Positions 50,507 through 59,410 of a DNA stretch of 64,000 nt are shown one piece after another. Source of the stretch: Streptomyces sp. TRM68416. Lineage in GTDB: Bacteria > Actinomycetota > Actinomycetes > Streptomycetales > Streptomycetaceae. The position numbers and the translations under genes are program-made. The notes under the pieces were generated by a model. The model was not told the DNA's origin, ran no database searches, and saw only the letters and a program-made list of their open reading frames with translations. Within the stretch, counting starts at the first letter, position 1, and each line of letters starts with the position of its first letter. The stretch covers positions 186,001 to 250,000 of the forward strand of contig NZ_JACVWU010000010.1 of the NCBI RefSeq assembly GCF_014596915.1, given 5' to 3'.

Positions 50507-52630
50507 ATGCGACGACGCCTCGTCCCCGCCGCCCTGCTGCTCCCCCTCGCCCTGCTCCTCACCGCGTGCGGCGGGAGCCCGGCCGCCCGGAGCTCCTCGG
50601 ACACCGACGGCCGGGGCTCCCTCACCCTCAACGTCGGTGATCAGAAGGGCGGTTCGGAGGCCGTCCTGCGTGCCGCGGGAGAGTTGAAGAACCTCGACTA
50701 CAGGATCAAGTGGTCCACCTTCACCTCCGGCCCGCCGCTGCTGGAGGCGGTCAACGCGGGGGCCGTCGACATCGGTGGCGTGGGCAACACCCCGCCCGTC
50801 TTCGCGGCCGGGGCCGACTCGAAGATCACGGTGGTGGCCGCCTGGCACGGCACGAGCAAGGGCGACGCCATCCTCGTACCGGAGGGCTCGCCGTTGAAGG
50901 AGCCCGGGCAGTTGAAGGGCAGGTCCGTGGCCGTGGCGCAGGGTTCGTCGGCGCACTACCAGTTGGTCGCCTCGTTGAGGAAGGCCGGGCTGGGGCTGGG
51001 GGACGTGCGGGTGAAGTACCTTCAGCCGGCCGACGTGCTCGCCGCGTTCACCTCCGGCCAGGTCGACGCGTGGGCGGTGTGGGACCCGTACACCTCGCAG
51101 GTGCTCCGGGCGAAGCAGGGGCGGGTGCTGACGACCGGGGAGGGGGTGACCAACGGGCTGACCTTCCAGGTGGCGGCGCCCTCCGCGCTGAAGGACCGGA
51201 GGAAGGCCGCGGCGATCGAGGACTACCTGGAGCGGCTGCGGCGCGCCGACGACTGGGTGCACGGGCATCAGCGGGAGTGGGCGCGGGTGTGGACCGAGGA
51301 GACCGGGCTGCCGTACGAGGTGGCGCTGGCCGCGGTGGGGCGCTCCTACGCCTCCCGCGTGCCGGTCGCGGTCGACGCGCCGCTGATCGCGTCCGAGCAG
51401 GAGATCGCGGACACGTTCACCGCGCTGAGGCTCATCCCGCGCAAGGTCGACTTCGCGAGGTTCGCCGACCCCGCGTTCAACGGGAGTCTGCCGCCCTCCA
51501 CGACCGCGCCCCGCACCTCCTGGGGCGGGAAGATCCACGGCCTCGGTGCGGTTAGTAGAAGCGTGAACAACATCGAGGTAGTCGTCATCGGTGCCGGTCA
51601 GGCCGGACTGGCCGGTGCCTATCACCTGCGCCGGACCGGGTTCGAGCCGGAGCGCGACTTCGTCGTCCTCGACCACTCCCCCGGGCCGGGCGGCGCCTGG
51701 CAGTTCCGGTGGCCGTCGCTGACGTACGGCAAGGTGCACGGCATGCACGCGCTGCCCGGGATGGAGCTGACCGGCGCCGATCCGGCGCGGCCGTCCGCCG
51801 AGGTGATCGCCGAGTACTTCGACACCTACGAGCGGACCTTCGACCTGCGGGTACGGCGACCGGTGGACGTGCGGGCCGTACGGGAGGGCACGGACGGGCG
51901 GCTGCTCGTCGAGACCTCGGCCGGGGTCTGGTCGACGCGGGCGCTGATCAACGCGACCGGCACCTGGGACCGGCCGTTCTGGCCGCGCTACCCGGGGCAG
52001 GAGACCTTCCGCGGACGCCAGCTGCACACCGCGCAGTACCCCGGACCCGAGGAGTTCGCCGGACTGCGGGTCGTGGTGGTGGGCGGGGGTGCCTCGGGGA
52101 CGCAGCACCTGCTGGAGATCGCCCCGTTCGCGGCCGCCACCACCTGGGTCACCCGGCGGCCTCCGGTCTTCCGCGAGGGGCCCTTCGACGAGGAGGCGGG
52201 CCGGGCGGCGGTCGCGCTCGTCGAGGAGCGGGTGAGGCGAGGGCTGCCGCCGAAGAGCGTGGTGTCGGTGACCGGGCTGCCGCTCAACGACGCGGTACGG
52301 CAGGGGATCGCGGACGGCGTCCTGGACCGGCGGCCGATGTTCGACCGGATCACCCCGGACGGCGTGGCCTGGGACGACGGCCGCCGGGTGGACGCCGACG
52401 TCATCCTGTGGGCGACCGGGTTCCGGGCGGCCGTCGACCATCTGGCGCCGCTGCGGCTGCGCGAGCCGGGCGGCGGCATCCGGGTCGAGGGGACGCGGGC
52501 GGTCGCCGATCCGCGGGTCCACCTCGTCGGCTACGGGCCGTCGGCGAGCACCATCGGCGCCAACCGCGCGGGGCGCGCGGCCGTTCGGGACATCAGGCGG
52601 CTGCTGGCCGGGGAGCCGGTCGCCGCGTGA
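50507..52630 (+). CDS. Sulfonate-binding lipoprotein fused in frame to a flavin monooxygenase
   Basis: One 707-aa frame. Residues 1-~340 are an SsuA-like binding protein: lipoprotein signal LPLALLLTACGG, LTLNVGDQKGGSEAVLRAAG, GAVDIGGVGNTPPVFAAG and DAWAVWDPYTSQV. From residue 353 (an internal GTG at 51563) comes a complete NAD(P)-binding FAD monooxygenase: VVVIGAGQAGLAGAYHLRRT, the second GxGxxG VVVVGGGASGTQHLLE and DADVILWATGF. The two are normally separate neighbouring genes. Translated as one, a lipid-anchored exported binding protein would drag a cytoplasmic FAD enzyme, so I suspect stop-codon loss and internal initiation at 51563, which lacks a good ribosome site. A sequencing error is possible. 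Confidence 0.8.
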   Translation: MRRRLVPAALLLPLALLLTACGGSPAARSSSDTDGRGSLTLNVGDQKGGSEAVLRAAGELKNLDYRIKWSTFTSGPPLLEAVNAGAVDIGGVGNTPPVFAAGADSKITVVAAWHGTSKGDAILVPEGSPLKEPGQLKGRSVAVAQGSSAHYQLVASLRKAGLGLGDVRVKYLQPADVLAAFTSGQVDAWAVWDPYTSQVLRAKQGRVLTTGEGVTNGLTFQVAAPSALKDRRKAAAIEDYLERLRRADDWVHGHQREWARVWTEETGLPYEVALAAVGRSYASRVPVAVDAPLIASEQEIADTFTALRLIPRKVDFARFADPAFNGSLPPSTTAPRTSWGGKIHGLGAVSRSVNNIEVVVIGAGQAGLAGAYHLRRTGFEPERDFVVLDHSPGPGGAWQFRWPSLTYGKVHGMHALPGMELTGADPARPSAEVIAEYFDTYERTFDLRVRRPVDVRAVREGTDGRLLVETSAGVWSTRALINATGTWDRPFWPRYPGQETFRGRQLHTAQYPGPEEFAGLRVVVVGGGASGTQHLLEIAPFAAATTWVTRRPPVFREGPFDEEAGRAAVALVEERVRRGLPPKSVVSVTGLPLNDAVRQGIADGVLDRRPMFDRITPDGVAWDDGRRVDADVILWATGFRAAVDHLAPLRLREPGGGIRVEGTRAVADPRVHLVGYGPSASTIGANRAGRAAVRDIRRLLAGEPVAA

Positions 52631-52642
52631 TGTCCCGCCCGG

Positions 52643-53491
52643 CTACTTGGCCTTCTGCTCTGCTTGCTGGTTGCGGTTGAACTCGGCGACGTTGCGCTGG
52701 TGTTCCTCGTAGTCCGCCGTGAAGCGGGTGTCGCCGGGCTTGACGGTGACGAAGTACAGCCAGTTGCCCGGGGTGGGGTTGATCGCGGCGCGCATCGCGT
52801 CCTCGCCCGGGTTGTCGATGGGGGTCGGCGGCAGTCCCATGCGCTGGTACGAGTTGTAGGGGCTGTCGATGCGGGTGTCGGCGTCCGTCGTCCGCAGTGT
52901 GGAGCGGTTCAGCGCGTAGTTGATGGTGGAGTCCATCTGGAGCGGCATGCCGCGCTCCAGCCGGTTGAAGACGACCCGGGCCACCTTGCCCATGTCGGCC
53001 TTGGTGGCGGCCTCGGCCTGGACGATGCTCGCGATGGTGACGGCCTGGTAGACGTTCATGGCGTTGCGCTGGGCGCCGGCCGCGATCGGCGCCCCGTTGA
53101 ACTTCTTGTTGGCGGTGTCGACCATGTACGACAGCAGCGACTCGGGCGTCGCCTTCTTGCCGTTGTGTTCGAGCGGGTAGGTGGCGGGGAAGAGGTAGCC
53201 CTCCGGGTTGCCCTCGGCATCGTTCGGCAGCTTCAGATCGGCCTTGCCCAGGGACTTCTTGGTCGTGCCCGGCGGCAGGGCGAGGCTCTTGTCGACGGCT
53301 TCGTAGACCTGGCCGGCGCGCCAGCCCTCCGGGATGAGCAGGGTGGTGGGCTTCTTCTCCTCCTCGCTCTGCAGGCTCAGCAGCGGCACCGCCACGGCGG
53401 TGCCCGCCACGACGGCCCCGGTCGCGATGAGGACGAGACGGCCCCGGCGCGTCAGACGAATCGCGCTCCGTGGCGGAGTGTTCATGTGCAT
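52643..53491 (-). CDS. MltG-like endolytic transglycosylase (YceG family)
   Basis: A 282-aa protein with one N-terminal anchor helix (LVLIATGAVVAGTAVAVPLL) and a YceG domain: EGYLFPATYPLEHNGKKATP, VTIASIVQAEAATKADMGKV (catalytic Glu in QAEA), VFNRLERGMPLQMDSTINYA, YNSYQRMGLPPTPIDNPGED and NWLYFVTVKPGDTRF. It would cut nascent glycan strands at the membrane. It lacks the N-terminal LysM-like region of the primary MltG, so it may be a second, shorter copy. ATG at 53485 (two codons in) is an alternative start. Single gene. Confidence 0.92.
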   Translation of the reverse strand: MHMNTPPRSAIRLTRRGRLVLIATGAVVAGTAVAVPLLSLQSEEEKKPTTLLIPEGWRAGQVYEAVDKSLALPPGTTKKSLGKADLKLPNDAEGNPEGYLFPATYPLEHNGKKATPESLLSYMVDTANKKFNGAPIAAGAQRNAMNVYQAVTIASIVQAEAATKADMGKVARVVFNRLERGMPLQMDSTINYALNRSTLRTTDADTRIDSPYNSYQRMGLPPTPIDNPGEDAMRAAINPTPGNWLYFVTVKPGDTRFTADYEEHQRNVAEFNRNQQAEQKAK

Positions 53492-53534
53492 GCGGGCACG
53501 TTAACCCGTAAATCATCCTAATCCCGGCATATCG

Positions 53535-55337
53535 TCATCTTGTCGGCTCCAGTCGGGCGTCCCGGCGGACCAGGGCCGCGTAGCGGCCGTCCCGCTCCAG
53601 CAGCTCCTCGTGCGTACCGCGTTCGACGGCCCGCCCGGAGTCCAGGACCACGATCTGGTCGGCGCCCCGGACGGTGGACAGGCGGTGCGCGATGGTGAGC
53701 GTGGTCCGGTCGGCCGAGAGCGCGTCGATGGCCTCCTGCACCGCGCGTTCCGTACGGGTGTCCAGAGCGCTGGTCGCCTCGTCCAGGACGAGCACCGGCG
53801 GGTCCCGCAGGATGGTGCGGGCGATGGCCAGGCGCTGCTTCTCGCCGCCGGAGAACCGGTGGCCGCGCTCGCCCACGACCGTGTCGTAGCCGTCCGGCAG
53901 GGCGGCGATGTGGTCGTGGATCTGGGCCGCCTTCGCCGCCTCGTGCAGTTCCTCGTCGGTGGCGTCCGGCTTGGCGAAGCGCAGATTGTCAGCGACCGAG
54001 GCGTGGAAGAGGTACGTCTCCTGCGAGACGACGCCGACCGCGCGGGCGAGGGTGTCGAAGTCGAGGTCGCGGACGTCGACGCCGTCGAGGGTGACGCGGC
54101 CGCCGGTCACGTCGTACAGGCGTGGCACGAGGTGGCCGAGTGTGGACTTGCCCGCGCCGGTCGGGCCGACGATCGCGAGGCTGCCGCCCGCGGGGACGGT
54201 GATGTCGATGCCGTCGAGGATGGGGGCGCCCTGGCCGTCGTAGCCGAACTCGACCTTCTCGAAGCGGACCTCGCCCTTGACCCGGTCCAGGTGGACGGGG
54301 TTGTCGCGCTCGGTGATGTCGATCGGCAGGTCGAGGTACTCGAAGATGCGCTGGAAGAGCGCCAGCGAGGCCTGGATCTGGACGCCGGTGCCGAGCAGGC
54401 TGACGGCCGGGCGGAACAGGCCCTGTTGGAGGGAGACGAAGGCGACGATCGTGCCGATCGAGACCTGCGGGCCGCCGAGTTGGAGGGCCAGGCCCGCGGT
54501 CCAGTAGATGACGGCCGGCATGGCCGCCATGACGATCGTGATGACGGCCATGCGCCAGCGGCCCGCCATGTTCGAGCGCACCTCCAGGCCGACGAGCTGC
54601 TCGGACTCCGCGGCGAAGGCGCGGGTGAGCGAGTCGGAGCGGCCCATGGTGCGGCCGAGCAGGATGCCGCTGACCGAGAGCGACTCGGTCACGGTGGCGG
54701 CCATCGCGGCCATCTGCTTCTGGCGCTGGGTGGTGATCTTCCTGCGCTCGTTGCCGACGCGGCGGCTGATCCACACGAAGACCGGGAGCAGCAGGAGCGA
54801 GACGACGGTCAGGCGCCAGTCCAGGGCGATCATCGCGGCGATCGTGGCGACCACGCTGGTGAAGTTGGCGACGAGCGAGGTGGCGGTGGAGGTGACGGTG
54901 GCCTGCATGCCGCCGATGTCGTTGGCGATGCGGGACTGGACCTCGCCGGTGCGGGTCCGGGTGAAGAAGGCCAGCGACATGCGCTGGAGGCGGCCGTAGA
55001 CGGCGGTGCGCAGATCGTGCATGACCCGTTGGCCGACGGTGGTCGAGATCAGGGTCTGCAGCACGCCGAAGACGCTGGTCAGGACGGCGCCGACGATCAT
55101 GCCGAGCGCGAGCAGGCTGAGCAGGCCGGTGCGGCCCTCGGGGATCGCGACGTCGAGGATCTCCTTCAGCAGGAAGGGGGTCGCGACGGAGACGAGGGAG
55201 GAGGCGGCGACGAGCAGGCCGACGACGGCCAGGCGTCCGCGATAGGGGCGGAACAGGCGCAGGATGCGGCGCACCTGCCGGGGTTCTTCCTTGGTGTCTT
55301 CCGGCGGTGTCCAGTCGGGGGTGTGATCGGGATGCAT
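53535..55337 (-). CDS. ABC exporter, fused permease-ATPase
   Basis: A 600-aa type IV exporter: six helices in the first ~320 residues (LLVAASSLVSVATPFLLKEI, LLALGMIVGAVLTSVFGVLQ), then an ATPase domain. That domain has Walker A IVGPTGAGKST, Q-loop VSQETYLFHASVADNLRFA, signature FSGGEKQRLAIARTI, Walker B VLVLDEATSALD and H-loop TIAHRLSTV. All motifs are intact, so it should work as a homodimer exporting lipids or drugs. It is divergent from a MarR regulator whose likely operator lies between them. Confidence 0.95.
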   Translation of the reverse strand: MHPDHTPDWTPPEDTKEEPRQVRRILRLFRPYRGRLAVVGLLVAASSLVSVATPFLLKEILDVAIPEGRTGLLSLLALGMIVGAVLTSVFGVLQTLISTTVGQRVMHDLRTAVYGRLQRMSLAFFTRTRTGEVQSRIANDIGGMQATVTSTATSLVANFTSVVATIAAMIALDWRLTVVSLLLLPVFVWISRRVGNERRKITTQRQKQMAAMAATVTESLSVSGILLGRTMGRSDSLTRAFAAESEQLVGLEVRSNMAGRWRMAVITIVMAAMPAVIYWTAGLALQLGGPQVSIGTIVAFVSLQQGLFRPAVSLLGTGVQIQASLALFQRIFEYLDLPIDITERDNPVHLDRVKGEVRFEKVEFGYDGQGAPILDGIDITVPAGGSLAIVGPTGAGKSTLGHLVPRLYDVTGGRVTLDGVDVRDLDFDTLARAVGVVSQETYLFHASVADNLRFAKPDATDEELHEAAKAAQIHDHIAALPDGYDTVVGERGHRFSGGEKQRLAIARTILRDPPVLVLDEATSALDTRTERAVQEAIDALSADRTTLTIAHRLSTVRGADQIVVLDSGRAVERGTHEELLERDGRYAALVRRDARLEPTR

Positions 55338-55439
55338 GGGCTCCTACGGGGAGGTGAGGCTTCTACGGAGAGGTGAGGCTTTTACGGGGATGCGGCTTCT
55401 ACGGGGGTGCGGCTGAAGAAGGGCTGACGGAGCTTAGCT

Positions 55440-55462
55440 CATTGTTACCTATGCTCACAATG
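55440..55462. promoter_or_regulatory. Inverted repeat in the exporter/MarR divergent promoter
   Basis: CATTGT (55440-55445) and ACAATG (55457-55462) form an inverted repeat with an 11-bp spacer in an AT-rich stretch, typical of MarR operators. A half site ATTGTT recurs near 55475. Confidence 0.6.
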
Positions 55463-55487
55463 AACATCATCCTGATATTGTTCCCGC

Positions 55488-55931
55488 ATGACCACCCCCG
55501 ATCCCGACGGCCTGCTCGCCGAGCAGTTGCTCCGCCTCACCCGGCGCGTGCACCGCATCCAGAAGCGGCACATCGAGCAGTCCGGCCTGGGCGTCACCCC
55601 GGCCCAGTCCCGGCTGCTGCGCACCCTCGCGCACTACCCGGCGCCGCCCCGGATGGCCGACCTCGCCGAACGCCTGGAGGTGGTTCCGCGCGCGGTGACG
55701 ACGCTGGTCGACGGTCTGGAGGCGAGCGGCAAGGTGCGGCGGGTGCCGGATCCGGCGAACCGGCGGGTGATCCGTATCGAGCTCACGGACGACGGGGTCA
55801 AGGCGCTCCGGGAACTGCACGGGGCGCGCCGGTCGGCCGCGCAGGAGATCCTGGCGCCGCTGACGGGCGAGCAGCGCGAGGTGCTCGGGGACCTGCTGGA
55901 CACGCTGGTGGACGGCGAGCGGCGCTGCTGA
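55488..55931 (+). CDS. MarR-family transcriptional regulator
   Basis: A 147-aa regulator with the MarR winged helix: LGVTPAQSRLLRTLAHYPAP, RMADLAERLEVVPRAVTTLV, DGLEASGKVRRVPDPANRRV and IRIELTDDGVKALRELH. It is divergent from the ABC exporter at a 150-bp spacing with an inverted repeat between, so it probably represses both. The inducing ligand is unknown. ATG 55488 follows TTCCCGC, a weak ribosome site. Confidence 0.94.
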   Translation: MTTPDPDGLLAEQLLRLTRRVHRIQKRHIEQSGLGVTPAQSRLLRTLAHYPAPPRMADLAERLEVVPRAVTTLVDGLEASGKVRRVPDPANRRVIRIELTDDGVKALRELHGARRSAAQEILAPLTGEQREVLGDLLDTLVDGERRC

Positions 55932-55965
55932 TTCTCGGGGCTGGTGATGCGCTGTCGGCGCACGC

Positions 55966-56007
55966 GGAGCGGGCCGCGACCACCGGCAAGTGGTCGCGGC
56001 CCGCTCC
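55966..56007. terminator. Very strong 18-bp bidirectional hairpin
   Basis: GGAGCGGGCCGCGACCAC (55966-55983) pairs perfectly with GTGGTCGCGGCCCGCTCC (55990-56007) around a 6-nt loop, between the convergent MarR and symporter genes. Confidence 0.92.
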
Positions 56008-56017
56008 GTAGGGGATC

Positions 56018-57364
56018 TCAACTCGTCTCGGAGACCGGTTCCTTTTCCTTGGCGGGCTGCTGCGCCGGTGCGGGTTCCTCGCCGCCCAGCACCTTCTTCG
56101 CCTTCTCGATGTCCAGCGCGCCCTCCCAGCGCGAGACGGCGAACACGGCGACGCAGTTGCCGAGGAGGTTCGTCACGACCCGCATCGAGTCCATGATCCG
56201 GTCCACGCCCAGCAGCAGCGCGACGGCACCGGCCGGGATGGCTCCGAGCGACGAGGCGGTCGCGGACAGGGCGAGGAAGGCCGAACCGGGGATGCCCGCC
56301 ATGCCCTTGCTGGTCAGCATGAGGACCAGGATCACGGTGATCTGCTGGCCGAGGCTGAGGTCGACCCCGACGGCCTGGGCGACGAACAGGGTGCCGATGG
56401 AGAGGTAGAGCGAGGCGCCGTCGAGGTTGAAGGAGTAGCCGGTGGGCAGGACGAGGCCCACCGCGTCGTCGCGGGCTCCGGCCTTGCGCAGCTTCTGCAT
56501 CACGCGCGGCATGACGGACTCGGTGGACGCGGTACCGAGTGCGAGGAGCATCTCCTCACGGATGTAGCGCAGGAACTTCCAGAGACTGAGCCCGGTGAGC
56601 AGCTTCAGGGCGACGGCGAGCAGCACGATGAAGAACGCGGCGGCCGCGTAGCACAGAACGATCAGCTTGGCGTAGGTCTCGACGACACCGAGGCCGTAGT
56701 TGCCGATCAGGACGGCCATCGCGCCGAACACCGCGAGCGGGGCGAGGCGCATCACGAAGCCGACGATCGCGAAGATGACCTCCTGGGCCTGCTCGATGGC
56801 GGGCAGCACCTGCGGGACCTTGGTGTGGCCGAGGTGCAGCAGTGCGGCGCCCACCAGGCAGGCCAGGATCAGCACCTGCAGGAGGGAGTTCTCGGCGAAG
56901 GCGCCGATGAAAGAGGTGGGCAGGGCGTGCAGCACGAACTCCGTCGTCGACGGCAGCGAGCCGCCGCCCGTCTTCTCGTCCACCGCCGCGGAGTCCAGCG
57001 TGGACGGGTCGACGTTCATCCCGGCACCGGGCTGGACAACGTTGGCGGCGAGGAGCCCGATGATCAGCGCGAGCGTGCTCGCGACCTCGAACCAGATCAG
57101 CGCCTTCAGCCCGATCCGGCCGAACGCCTTGAGATCGCTGGCCTTGGCGATGCCGACGACGACCACGCAGAACACGAGCGGGGAGATGATCGTCTTGATG
57201 AGCCGGATGAAACCGTCGCCGAGCGGCTGGAGGTCCGCTCCGAAGCCGGGCCACAGCTTCCCGACGACGATTCCGAGCACGAGCGCGCAGGCGACCTGCG
57301 CGAAGAGTGAGGTACGCAGCAAGCGTGCGACGCGTCGCGGCAGGGACGGGACGGACGGCGGCAC
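56018..57364 (-). CDS. DctA-type dicarboxylate:cation symporter
   Basis: From GTG 57364 (AAGGAG 5 nt upstream) the protein has 448 aa, eight helices and two hairpin loops of the DAACS family: KTIISPLVFCVVVVGIAKAS, FGRIGLKALIWFEVASTLAL, ALGTASTESVMPRVMQKLRK, PTGYSFNLDGASLYLSIGTL, TSKGMAGIPGSAFLALSATA and GVDRIMDSMRVVTNLLGNCV. These include the SxxTP-like hairpin region and the NLDG motif of C4-dicarboxylate transporters, so fumarate, succinate or malate are likely substrates. A glutamate substrate cannot be excluded. A block of phased repeats lies upstream. Confidence 0.93.
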   Translation of the reverse strand: MPPSVPSLPRRVARLLRTSLFAQVACALVLGIVVGKLWPGFGADLQPLGDGFIRLIKTIISPLVFCVVVVGIAKASDLKAFGRIGLKALIWFEVASTLALIIGLLAANVVQPGAGMNVDPSTLDSAAVDEKTGGGSLPSTTEFVLHALPTSFIGAFAENSLLQVLILACLVGAALLHLGHTKVPQVLPAIEQAQEVIFAIVGFVMRLAPLAVFGAMAVLIGNYGLGVVETYAKLIVLCYAAAAFFIVLLAVALKLLTGLSLWKFLRYIREEMLLALGTASTESVMPRVMQKLRKAGARDDAVGLVLPTGYSFNLDGASLYLSIGTLFVAQAVGVDLSLGQQITVILVLMLTSKGMAGIPGSAFLALSATASSLGAIPAGAVALLLGVDRIMDSMRVVTNLLGNCVAVFAVSRWEGALDIEKAKKVLGGEEPAPAQQPAKEKEPVSETS

Positions 57365-57416
57365 GGGCACTCCTTGGGGGGACGGTGGTACACAGAAGCC
57401 GGGACGGGACTTCTGC

Positions 57417-57500
57417 AGGACTTCTCTGTCTCGTTCAAGGACTCCCAAGGACTCCCAAGGACTTCAGGACTTCCAAGGGCTTCCAGGGCTTCCAAGGACG
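57417..57500 (-). repeat. Phased ~10-bp direct repeats upstream of the symporter gene
   Basis: The core AGG(A/G)C recurs at 57417, 57438, 57448, 57458, 57466, 57476, 57485 and 57495, i.e. steps of 21, 10, 10, 8, 10, 9 and 10 bp, embedded in CAAGGACTTC-like units. In addition CCAGGGCTTCCA (57483-57494) can pair with TGGAAGTCCCTGG (57513-57525, one bulge). The rest of the 293-bp gap (57365-57657) shows no gene. Confidence 0.8.
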
Positions 57501-57657
57501 TCTGCGAGCCCCTGGAAGTCCCTGGACGAGACTTCTGCGATACGGAAAGCGCCTTCCGTGCGGATCACTTTCCCGGCGCTGTGGATCCCGTACGCGACCG
57601 CCGTGTTGCCACCGTGTAAATCACGCCCCGCGTGACGCATCGCACACCGCGCCCCCC

Positions 57658-59256
57658 TCAGCAGCGACTGCGATCCTCCGTCAGCACGCCTTGGGCGGTG
57701 GCCAACTCGCGGTCGTAGCAGCCCTCGGAGCCGTACAGCCGGTAGCGCTCGCGTGAGGTGCCGACCGCGTGCCGCTGGTCGCGCGGCACGTTCACCGTCC
57801 AGGTCGCGTCGCCCGCGTAGGTGTCGTCCAGCCGTAACCAGAAGGTGCGCCGCCCGTCCCGCGTCACGTCGAGCGCGGCCCGGTCGCCCAGCGTCAGCAC
57901 GGTGCGCAGCCGGTCGTCCGTGCCGAGCGTGGTCGTGCCGTCCATCGTGTACGTCCGGTTCGTGCGCGTCGTACGGGCCGGACGCGCACGACGGTCGTCG
58001 ACGGTGACCGACTCGTCGTCCCGCCAGGTGGCGTCGAGTGCGTCGGTGGTCTCGCCGTCGGTCCACCGGTGGACGGAGTCGTGCGCCAGCGAACGGCGGA
58101 CGGTGGTCCACACCCGGCCGTGCGAGGTGTCGACGTATCCGGCCACGGTCAGGCGGTGCGCGCTCCGGGTGTCCACGCGGTGCGCCTCGGAACCCGGTGT
58201 GTACGTGGAGGAGTTGGCCAGGCCCCCGTCCCTGTGGGCGGTGAGTTCGCCGGAGACGTGTGCGCGTCCCTCGTCCTGCCAGACGAGGATGTTCACGGGG
58301 GCGCTCCAGCCGGGCCGCCCCTCGGGAAGCCCGGCGACGGAGACCTCCACCCGGTGCGGACGGCCGTCGTTGAGGATCCCCGCGAACGGCGTCAGGTCGT
58401 ATTCGATCGGCTTGACGTCGAAGGCGCGCGGTCCCGGAACGACGTACCAGAGGAACGGGTTGGACCAGCCGCCGGTCCACACGTGCGGGAACGGCGCGGC
58501 GATACCGGCCAGTTGTCCGTCGACGCGGATCTGCACCTCCCGGTTCGGGCCGTCGGCGGCCTGGCAGGAGTACGGGGCGGTGTCCGGCACCGAGAGGTAC
58601 CAGTACTCCTCGCAGCCGCCGCCGGATCCGGTGGCGTACACCTCGGCGACGATGCGTTCGCTGTTGCGCGGGGTGGTGAGGGCGCCGTCGTCGAGGGTCA
58701 GGATCCGGTCGGGAACGGTGGCGGGCCTGCCGGTGTGGAAGGTCAGGGTCACCTTTACGTCGATGATGCCGGTGAAGGTGTCGTCGACGACGTTCCCGAT
58801 GAGCATCTCGACGTCCTGGCCGGTGCGGAGGGTGTCGCTGTAGCGCGTGACGTCCTTCTCGACCGACCACTCGATGCCGTCGGGCGAGGGCTGCGGGGTG
58901 GAGGTGCGGAAGATCTCGACGCCGCCGACGCTGACGTGGCCGAGGCGGTCGTACTGGCGGCCCTTGACCTTGCCGTCGAGCCGCAGCACCACCTTGCTCC
59001 AGCTGTCGCCGCAGCCGTGGGGCGGTGTGTATCGGCCCCGGTAGGGCGTGAAGTCGCGGAACTGCGCCTCCGCCAGGGTGACCCGGCAGGAGGGGGTGCC
59101 CGGTGCGGTGACGGGCGGGGCGGCGGTGACCGGGTCGTGCCAGTCGCTGCCGAACTCGGCGGGGACTTCGGCGGCCGCGGCCGGGCCGACCCCGAGAAGG
59201 GTGCTCGCCAGGAGGGTCGCTCCGGTGAGCATGGACATGATTAACCGGCGTGTCAT
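57658..59256 (-). CDS. Secreted PNGase A-like protein (peptide-N4-glycosaminyl-asparagine amidase A family)
   Basis: A 532-aa precursor with signal peptide (MSMLTGATLLASTLLGVGPA, ends AAAAE). The body matches the two-jelly-roll PNGase A family: LAEAQFRDFTPYRGRYTPPH, KVVLRLDGKVKGRQYDRLGH, GGVEIFRTSTPQPSPDGIEW, GGCEEYWYLSVPDTAPYSCQ and FLWYVVPGPRAFDVKPIEYD. These enzymes release N-glycans from glycopeptides, including plant-type core-fucosylated glycans. The first ATG (59256) would include a TTA leucine codon at position 5; the ATG at 59238 would not. It is a single gene, probably for scavenging of plant or fungal glycoproteins. Confidence 0.85.
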   Translation of the reverse strand: MTRRLIMSMLTGATLLASTLLGVGPAAAAEVPAEFGSDWHDPVTAAPPVTAPGTPSCRVTLAEAQFRDFTPYRGRYTPPHGCGDSWSKVVLRLDGKVKGRQYDRLGHVSVGGVEIFRTSTPQPSPDGIEWSVEKDVTRYSDTLRTGQDVEMLIGNVVDDTFTGIIDVKVTLTFHTGRPATVPDRILTLDDGALTTPRNSERIVAEVYATGSGGGCEEYWYLSVPDTAPYSCQAADGPNREVQIRVDGQLAGIAAPFPHVWTGGWSNPFLWYVVPGPRAFDVKPIEYDLTPFAGILNDGRPHRVEVSVAGLPEGRPGWSAPVNILVWQDEGRAHVSGELTAHRDGGLANSSTYTPGSEAHRVDTRSAHRLTVAGYVDTSHGRVWTTVRRSLAHDSVHRWTDGETTDALDATWRDDESVTVDDRRARPARTTRTNRTYTMDGTTTLGTDDRLRTVLTLGDRAALDVTRDGRRTFWLRLDDTYAGDATWTVNVPRDQRHAVGTSRERYRLYGSEGCYDRELATAQGVLTEDRSRC

Positions 59257-59410
59257 GCGGGTGTTCTACGGGGAGTCGGCCCCCGCTCGCAATGGGGCAC
59301 CGGAGCACGCGTGGGGCGGGCAGCCGGATCCGTTCGCCCGTGTGGAAAACCGTTTGCTTCCGACCGTGCCGCGACGCGAACCTGTCACGGTTTGCTGCCG
59401 CCGCGCGCGG

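Noticed and set aside
53610-55376. 588-codon plus-strand frame over the ABC exporter
   Set aside because: Asp/Gly-rich antisense shadow; the minus strand encodes an intact exporter.
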